A stretch of 64,000 nt of DNA from Larus michahellis (Eukaryota > Chordata > Aves > Charadriiformes > Laridae): positions 5,895,967 through 5,959,966 of the forward strand of contig NC_133917.1 in NCBI RefSeq assembly GCF_964199755.1, read 5' to 3'. Below, one piece after another: positions 44,776 through 53,700 of the stretch. Each line of letters starts with the position of its first letter. Within the stretch, counting starts at the first letter, position 1. A model generated the notes under the pieces. The model made no database searches. It was given only the letters and a program-made list of their open reading frames with translations, and had not been told where the DNA came from. A program made the position numbers and the translations under genes.

Positions 44776-47700
44776 CTGGGGCTGATATGCAATTCAGATC
44801 ATGTTATCTCATCACCCGGTTGCCTCTTTTTTTTTTTACTTTTTTTTTTTAACAATGGGTGGACTCTTCGAGGGGAAAAACTCTCGTGCTCTGCCCGGCG
44901 CCTGCGGCTCCGCTGCCCTCCCCTTCCCCAGCCAGCTCCATCGCTCCCCAACGCGCTCCGGGGCTCTGCGCCGCACGCGGGGGCTCTCCTCGGAGCCTTC
45001 CCACCCCACCTTTGGGAGAGAAGACCCTCCGTAAGCGCCACATGATAGTTCAGACGCTGCTCGGCGGGTGCGAAGAGATAAAAAGCCCTTTCCGAGGCCC
45101 TTTTGCCTCGTGGAGCACCTGAAGCGCGTCCCCCTCGCTCGGCCACGGCATTCCTGACGTGTTTGTTCCATCCCTGACGTCTGAGCTGAAGAATGCTTTT
45201 CAACTCGGCGCTGGGAGAGCTGCAGGTGCGCTCTTAGCACATGGCTGCGACTTTTCTTCTCTTCCTCCCCCTCTGATCCCATTTGGGGCCGGCATAAACC
45301 TCTGGCTGTGAAAGCCACGGTGCCTTGAGACAGAGACGCCTCCAACCGCCGCCTGCCGCGGCTCCTGCCCAACCGCCATGTACAGAAAAACGCGGCGGCT
45401 GGGGTTGTTTTTTTATTCTTTTTAATTTTTTATTTTTTTTTTTGCCTTCCCAACCCATTTTCCAAGGGGAGGACGAGGCGCGAGCTTGCGGTTGCCTGTT
45501 TCCCTTGGCTTGGGTAAAAAAAAACCAAACCCACAGTGAGAAGGTGAAGTTAGTCTGGGAAAGCAGCCGGTCTCTGATGCTGCGTGGCTCGGGCTTCGTT
45601 AGCGTGAGCGAATCAGGTGCACGAGGATAGGCGACGAGAAGGGGCACAGCGTGTTAAAAAAACTTGTGCTCTTTATGCTTCCCAGCTCCTTTTAGTGTAA
45701 ATCAAGATCTTCGGAGACCTGCAGCTCGGTCCGTTCTGGCGCGAGACTTCTCCCGGCCGCTTGGCGTAGGTTTTTAGCAGGTGGAGTGAGCCAGAAGATG
45801 GAGCTTTGCCCTGACTTCAGGCAATTTGGTGGACTAACTCCATAATCTAGTTGCCGAAGGGACAGCGGGGAGCGTGTGGATCATCCCTGGGGCGGGGGTG
45901 GGCTGGCCCGTGGTGGCCGTGGGTGACCCAGCCGTGTTGGATGTCGCCGCCGTCTCGCTGGGAGATGGCCAACGGGCCACCTCTGAAGCCCCAGCGTTGA
46001 GCTGCTGGGGCTGGGGGTGGGTTTTGCTGCCCGCCTTCCGTGGAGGTAAAGCGCTGTTTGATGGTTTTCTGAAACGCACCGAGGCCCCCGTCTCCGCCGG
46101 CGTGGTGTGGTTGCGTGTCAGCCGTGCCGTGTACAAGTCCGTTCTCCGTGGCAGCGGCACGGAGGGTCCTTCTGCCACCAACACCCTCTTTGTGTAAGGA
46201 CTGCGACGGGGACTTTGGATATTCCTCCCGCCTGGATGTAATCTAAGTGGAGTCCTTGTATTTTGGAGAAAGCCGTGGCCGTCTCCGCTGGCTCACCCTC
46301 TGGCGCCTTTCCCTCTGCCACCGTCTCCGGCCGCGGCTGGAAGCGCAGGGTGGTGCTGGAGACACCGGAGCTGCCCTCGCCTGGGTGGAACGGGGCGGCT
46401 TGACATCGCCCCTGCCTTTTCTCCAGCTTTTGGAGGCACGGAAACCCAGCGTCGCTCCTCGTTCCTGCACCCCGCTCTGTACCCAAGGCGAAAAATCTCC
46501 CTGTGAAAGGCAATTTTGCCGCTGGAAACGGGAAGGGGGGTAAAGCGGCACGCAGAATATCTCTGTCTAAACCCTGGGCTTCCCTGTGGCTTGCCGTCTC
46601 CTACCGAACGCTCGCCGGTGTCCGGCGGCGGCGGCTTCAGAGGGATTTAACAGCACTCGGAGCCTGCGAGGGGAAAGAAACAGGAGGAATAAATACGCTG
46701 AGATGAATTTCAAAAAGGCGGTGGGCGACAGCTGTGCGTCCTGGGATTGGAGTGTTTCTGAGAATAAAACCATCGGTTGCTGTCATTCACCCTCCGGGTA
46801 TGAAATTGGAAGCCCCGTTACCCTTGAGTGTTTCATAACCTTTACCTTTTGGAGGTCAAGGCCGTGTCATCATTAATCTCCCATCGCCTGAAAGCCCCGG
46901 GGCTCTGCTTTTCATCCTGCCATCCGTCATGCTGCGGCTCGAGACGGGAGAGCGACCAGAAGGGCCCGGGTTTATACGCGCATGTGGGCAACGCGCCCTT
47001 CCCTTCTCCCAGAACGAAAACACCCGGGAGGACGCGGGGAGGGAGGCTCCTGGCTCTCTCCCTGCCTTTGGCGTGAGGAGACTCGCTAGCGGTGTGGGGG
47101 GGCTTCATCCGCAAATCCGGAGCCGTTTCCTCCTGGCGAGCAGGTGGAGGGAGGTCATCCTCCCCCTCAGCTCTGCCCTGGGGAGGCCACAGCTGGAGCA
47201 CTGGGTCCAGTTCTGGGCTCCCCGGGTCAAGAGGGACAGGGAACTGCTGGAGAGGGGACAGCAAGGGGCTACCGAGATGCTGAGGGGATGGAACATCTCT
47301 CTGATGAGGAAAGGCTGAGGGATTTGGGGCTCTTCAGTCTGGAAAAAAGACGACTGAGGGGGGATCTTATCAACACTTATAAATACTGAAAGGGGGGGTG
47401 TCAGCAGGATGGGGCCAGGCTCTTCTCAGTGGTGCCCGGGGACAGGACAAGAGGTAACGGGCACAAACTTGAGCATGGGAAGTTCCACCTCAACATGAGG
47501 AGGAAGTTCTTGACGTTGAGGGTGGCAGAGCCCTGGCAGAGGCTGCCCAGAGAGGTGGTGGAGTCTCCGTCTCTGGAGACATCCCAAACCCGCCTGGACG
47601 CGTCCCTGTGCCACCTGCTGTGTGTGACCCTGCTCTGGCCGGGGGTTGGAGGAGATGATCTCCAGAGGGCCCTTCCCACCCCGGCCAGTCTGGGATTCTG

Positions 47701-50700
47701 TGGCGCTTTAATCGGCGGAGAAAGCAGCACTCTGCTCGTGTGGTGTGAACCTGGGGTCTCGGGGGCAGAGATCTCATAGCGACGTGGGCTTTTAAAACAC
47801 AGGGGGGTGGGTGCAACCGAGCGAGTCCTTCCCCTGCACGGCGGGGAGCCGAAGGTGGCTGCCGTGTTACCTTTCACGTGGCTGCAGAGAGCCTGGCCCA
47901 GGGAGCGGACGAGGGCATCGCTGAACACGTGCAGCATCTCCTGCGCGTTGTTCCCTTTCCCCTGCTCTGTGCCAGGGTCTGCGGCAGAGCCAAGCGGGTT
48001 CTTCACCCTTCTCCCTGCTCGGGGTGAGCCTGACGCGGCTCCTGAGACCTCATTTCGTAGCCCACGCGGGAGGGAGCAAGCGCTGTTTAATCCGCACCCG
48101 GCTCTAGGTGCTGGGAGCACAGAGGGATCTTTCGACGGATGGCAGGACCTTGGTGGCTTTGTCCCTCGCTGCGCAGCGCAGAGATGCTCGTGATGAGCCA
48201 TTGGTGAGCATCTCACGGGCCCTGGGGGCCAAGCGGGGGGCTCTCCTGCTCCTCGCCCATGAGATGCTTTTAGGTGAGCAGGGACCAACTTTTGCCCACC
48301 TTCGAAGAGCGAGGCTGGCGCTGGGGTTTTCCCCTCTCTTGGAGTTTGAATCCTGCGGGGCAGTTAAGCAGAACATCACACCCGAGCGCTGCTGCCGCCG
48401 CTCCCGATTCCTCCACTGCAGGAATTGCAGCTTCCCGAGCTCAGGCGGGAGAGGAGAGCGGCGGGCGCTGCCAGCCAAGGGCAGGAGCTGCGTGTCCTGC
48501 GCTCTGCGTGTCCTGTGTGTCCTGCACCCTGGGTGTCCTGCGCTCTGCATGTCCTGCGTGTCCTGTACTCCCATGTCCTTCATGTCCTGTACCCTGCGTG
48601 TCCTGCGCTCTGCATGTCCTGCGTGTCCTGCACCCTGCATGTCCTGCGCTCTGCATGTCCTGCGTGTCCTGCACCCTCATGTCCTTCATGTCCTGCACCC
48701 TGCGTGTCCTGCACTCCATGTGTCCTGCGTGTCCTGCACCCTGTGTGTCCTGCGCTCTGCATGTCCTGCATGTCCTGCACTCCACGTGTCCTGCGCTCTG
48801 CATGTCCTGCGTGTCCTGCACTCTCATGTCCTTCATGTCCTGCGTCCTGCGTGTCCTGCTCTCCGCATGTCCTGCGTGTCCTGCGCCCTGTGTGTCCTGC
48901 ACGCTGCATGTCCTGCACTCTCATGTCCTTCATGTCCTGCACCCTGTGTGTCCTGCGCTCTGCATGTTCTGCGTGTCCTGCGCCCTGTGTGCTGCGCTCC
49001 ACGTGTCCTGCGTGTCCTGCGCTCTGCATGTCCTGCGTGTCCTGCGCTCTGCATGTCCTGCGTATCCTGCGCCCTGTGTGTCCTGCACTCTGCATGTCCT
49101 GCGTGTCCTGCGCCCTGCATGTCCTGCACTCTGCATGTCCTGCATGTCTGGCGCCCTGTGTGTCCTGCGCTTTGCATGTCCTGCGTGTCCTGCACTCTGC
49201 GTGTCCCGCGCTTCGCGTGTCCTGCATGTCCTGCGCTCTGCAGCGGTGAGTGCCAGAGCTCCGCGCTCCATGGAAACCAGGGATTAATGCCTTTTGGCAT
49301 TAACTCTTCCTGCGCCAGCAGCAGCGCTCCTGCCTTCTCCCAGGAGAGAGGGAAAGATCCAGTTTTTTAAATGGATCCTTCTCTCTTTTGGGAATAAGCG
49401 CTATGAGGACAAGCCGTTAAACCCGGAGTTAATCCATGCTGACGGGCGCTTTTCCACTCCAGGTCCCTTTGGGATTTCTTCCCCTGCGCGCCGGGCGCTC
49501 CCCGACTCCTGGCGCTTGCTCCAAGAAAAACAAGATTCTTTGGAGGCTGGGATCCCTCTGGACGGTGCCCAGGGCTCGGTGAAACACTGCGGTGCGGAGG
49601 GGTGAGCCCCCTTCTTCCCTGCATGGGAGAGGGCAGGCGGCAGCTTGGGGACATCGGCCTTGGGGACATCGGCCTTGGGGACATCAGCGGGGCCCGATTC
49701 TGCCGGCGGTGGTGCAGAGCCCATCCCCGCGGTGCCTGGCGTCCCCCGGGGTTTGGACTGGGTGCTCCAGACCAGGAGGGAGCCCAGGTGTCCCTCGGAG
49801 AGGCGTCGGGTCCCGAGGCAGATTCCCGTGGGGGTGGGATGCTGTCGCTGCCAGTGGAGCCCTGCCCCCCCCACTTCCCCCCCCCCGCCCCACTGCTGGA
49901 ATTTATGGCTCAAAATTAAAGCTTTGGGATCGCATACAGCAAAAATAGATCGGTGCTTGTGTAAATGCTCCCTCGTTACCGGATCACAGGAAAGGCTTCA
50001 GCTTCAGGGCTCAGAGTCCCTCATGAAAGCTTTTTCCCCCACACCCCCCCGCCCCCCTCTTCTTTCCCCCACCCCCCTGGGTTTTTTTTAGCCAAACTAC
50101 AAAATAACCCTCGTGGCGTGAGCGCAAAGGGAACAAGCCTGGGAGTACTAAGGTTAGAAAATAAATCTGACATCCTGCCAGAAAGGTCAGCTTTCCCTGC
50201 AGATGCTGGTGCACCCATTTGCACGCCGGAGCGCGGCCCCGGGGCACTACCCGGGGTTGATAGATGCGGAGATAGCGGCGTTTTGATCGAGGTAATTTTC
50301 CTCGGATGGATTTCGGCACCCCATGAATCAAAACCTGTCAGCGAGAAGCTAAAGATGGAGTGAAGTTTATTGTACGCGTGTTTGCAGCTGACACCGGCGT
50401 GCTAGGGGGTCAAGTGAGCGAGATCATTAGGAGCGTGTTGATTTAGGAGGACGGTTCCGTGCTTTCCCTGCAGGGCAGGGGTTGGGGTAAGGGTGGTGGT
50501 GGGGGGTTTACCGAAAAAATAAATAAAACCCTCCAGCTCGGCGCAACTCCCTGGGAGCCTCCCGCGTCCTTCCATTAAAGACACAGCGCTTTTCTTCTTG
50601 TGGGCGGCGTTGGGGCCGTCCGCTCTTGCTCATGGGGTTCAAACCCACGCGGGCAAGCGGCCGTGGTTTTTAAGAGCCTGTTTAACGTCGCTAATGCCCA

Positions 50701-53700
50701 GGTTGGATTTTTCTCGGTGTGGCGCGCTGCTCCAGCGAGCAACTTTTCCTTCCTTTCCCTGTCCCCAGGTTGATAATCCCTCCCGGCGTCCTTTGTTCCC
50801 AACCCTCCAGTTTCCCTGCTTTTCTGGGACTTGTCCTTTTTCCTGAAAGCTGGAAGAATCCTGACCCGGGGTGGGATTCTGAGCTGCAGTAATCCTGACC
50901 TGGGGTGGGAGAGGGTTCCCGGCTGCTCCAGGAGAGCCCAGGATGGATCCGTACCCGCTGTCCCCCATCCTCCGGCATGAAACGGGGCCGGGGAGGGCAG
51001 GGGCTGATGTAACTGTCACTGGTCGCTCCGGTGGGGAGCGGGACCGGCAGAAGGGAGCCGGTGAGGCCCTAGTGACGGAGCCGTTTTTAAAGCAGCCCAG
51101 TGGGGAGGATTTCTGGGGAGGAGGGTTGAGCTGCGGCCTTGGGGTAGGGGGGGCTGCCGGGGTGTTCGCAGCAGTCCCTGCGGTGAGGGGCTGTAACGTG
51201 TGGTGGGGGGGGAGAACCAAACGTGTTTGTGTCAGGGGCTTCCCACGGAGCCGGAGCTTGTGAGAACCTCAGGGCTTTGGGTTCAGGCGCCTCGGCCGGG
51301 CTGTTGCCACAACACGGGTCCGTGTCCGCAGTGATAGCGCCGGGCAGGTCGCCGCCGCCTCCTTTACGTAAGGGGTTGTCACGGCCGGGTCGCCCCGCTG
51401 CTCGCTTGGGGGGTCCCCGCTGCCCCTTGCCTCAAATCCGGCCGCCCGCGGTGCAGTTTGTCACCTTGAGCTTCAACAGAGCGGCCTCCGGCTCCATTTC
51501 CTCCGCTTGGCCGGCTAATGCCAGCTGAGAGAGCTGGGGGGGTTCAGCCTGGAGAAGAGAAGGCTCCGGGGAGACCTTCCAGCCCCTTCCAGTCCCTCAA
51601 GGGGCTCCAGGAAAGCTGGGGAGGGACTCTGGAGCAGGGAGGGGAGCCGTGGGACGAGGGGGAAGGGTTTTAACCTGAAAGAGGGAGATTTAGGTGAGAT
51701 GTGAGGAAGAAATTGTTTGCTGTGAGGGGGGTGAGCCCCTGTCGCAGGTTGCCCAGAGAAGCTGTGGCTGCCCCATCCCTGGAGGGGTTCAAGGCCAAGT
51801 TGGCCGGGGCTTGGAGCAACCTGGGCTGGTGGGAGGTGTCCCTGCCCAGGGCAGGGGGTGGCACTGCGTGAGCTTTAAGGTCCCTTCCAGCCCAAACCGT
51901 TCTGTGATCCAGGTGGAGCACTGGGATTCCAAGTGTATTTTCTTGGAAGCGGTGCCCTCGTTCTCCTGCCCTGGTGCCCTCCGCCCTGAGCCCCCGGCCA
52001 TGGCGTTGGTGCCTCGGCGCAGGGGGAAGCTCTCGGACGATCAAGAGCCGGGTCGTGAGCTGCGCTCCCCCGGGTGATGGGGTGAAGCGGAGGGTGATGG
52101 GGGGTGAGGGCTCTGAGACGTACTTAGTGAGAGGGGAGGGAGACGCGGTGAGAGCCTCGTGAAGCCATCAGGCAGCCTTCGCTGGAGAAATGGCTTTGGA
52201 AGAGGCACGGAACAGCCCGAGGTAGGAATAAATCCGCAGAAAATGGGTGCGTCGAGCCTTTTATGGGCGCTGATGGGTTTGGCTATTACTGGCCGTCAGG
52301 ACACCGGCATGGGTGATGGCAGGGGGGGTAAAAAGCCTCCAGGTTTTTGGAGAACCTTGAGGAGCGGGGATCGGAAGGCTCTGGGAAACGTCAGTAGGAG
52401 TTGGCTGGCTCAGGCTGGAAGCGGGGCGGCGGGGTGAGTGCTGAGCTTCCGAGAGACGCGGCGTTGGTGTCTGTCCCTTGGGGTGACTCTCAGGTTCCTA
52501 CTGAAGAAATTGGGAGCCCAGAGGCCACGGGGAGGGTGGGCAGTGGGAGCGGGGCCGTGGCTTTATTTCCGCCGGGGGCTGGGAGGTGGACGCTGCCCGT
52601 TGGTGTCTTCAGTGGTGGCTGCCGCAGGAGTGGAGCTGCCCTCGCTGTCTGCCCTGCTCCACAGAGCCCTTCTCCAGCCCTTCTCCGGCCCTTCTCCAGC
52701 CCTTCTCCAGCCCTTCTCCAGCCCTTCTCCATCCTTTCTCCAGCCCTTCTCTGGCCCTTCATGCCTTCTCCATCCCTTCTCCATCCCTTCTCCAGCCTTT
52801 CTCCATCCCTTCTCCATCCCTTCTCCACCCTTCTCCATCCCTTCTCCTGTCCTTCTTGAGCCCTTCTCCAGCCCTTCTCCTCCATTCTCCAGCCCTTCTC
52901 CTGTCCTTCTTGAGCCCTTCTCCATCCCTTCTCCATCCCTTCTCCTCCATTCTCCATCCCTTCTCCATCCCTTCTCTGGCCCTTCTCCATCCCCCATCCC
53001 CTGCGGACGCCTTGCCGATGCTGAGGAGCAGCCGGCTCTGCTCTCGGCCTCGTGCTGCCTTGCTCCCGACTTTTTGTGGGTGCTCCAGTAGCCAGCCGCG
53101 GGGGATTGGGGGCGGGAGGAACATGATTTAGGAGCACCCTGGGGTATTGCCAACGAAATAAACCTTCGTCCTTCTTTGTGCCAGAGCGAAGAAGACGAGA
53201 AACTGAAGAAGAGGAAGGAGCGGTTTGGCATCGTGACAAGTTCAGCCGGGGCTGGAGCTACAGAGGACACAGAGGTAAGAGCTTTTCCCACGCGGATGGG
53301 GAGCGGCCGAGGACGCTGACGGCAGCGGTGATGGTCCCGGCACACCCGGGACCTCGCTGGGGGCCGGGTCCCCGGCGCTGGCGTGGGGCTGACCCCTTGC
53401 CGTGGCCACTCAGCCTTGGCGGCAGCGAGCGTTGAGCTGCTGCCGTCGATCCACCGCGGCTTTTCCCTTGGCTTCCCCTGGAAATAGGCTGCTGGGGAGC
53501 CTGCCGAGCCGCGGGAGTGTGCCAGCGCCTGGTGGCATCCAGCTCCTCCTCCCGCAGGATGGCGCGGATGCTTCCAGAAGAGGTGGGGTGGGGAGGGGGG
53601 AACGGGACACACACATCTGCTCCACTCTGGTTTCTCCCAACCCGGTTCCCCCTCCCCTCGCTTGGAGCCGACTCTCTCCGCTCCTTGTACTCCCTGATTC

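Larger units (their letters stand above)
30951..53184 (+). other. SARNP intron 9, 22.2 kb
   Basis: The donor is GGTAAGG after exon 9 and the acceptor GTGCCAG before exon 10. Inside are CR1 copies at 32681, 35752 (with a nested copy), 40277, 40897, 43610, 47146 and 51522, two tandem arrays (48488-49245, 52650-52993), a 51-bp duplication at 32876 and a T/C-rich tract at 32118-32160. The rest (30951-32680, 32980-35750, 37124-40276, 41403-43609, 43790-47145, 47703-48487, 49246-51521, 51910-52649) is unique sequence in which I see no exon. Confidence 0.85.

Noticed and set aside
48108-49370. A 420-codon Cys-rich protein
   Set aside because: The unit is stop-free in every plus frame, and the flanks have no promoter or conserved sequence.
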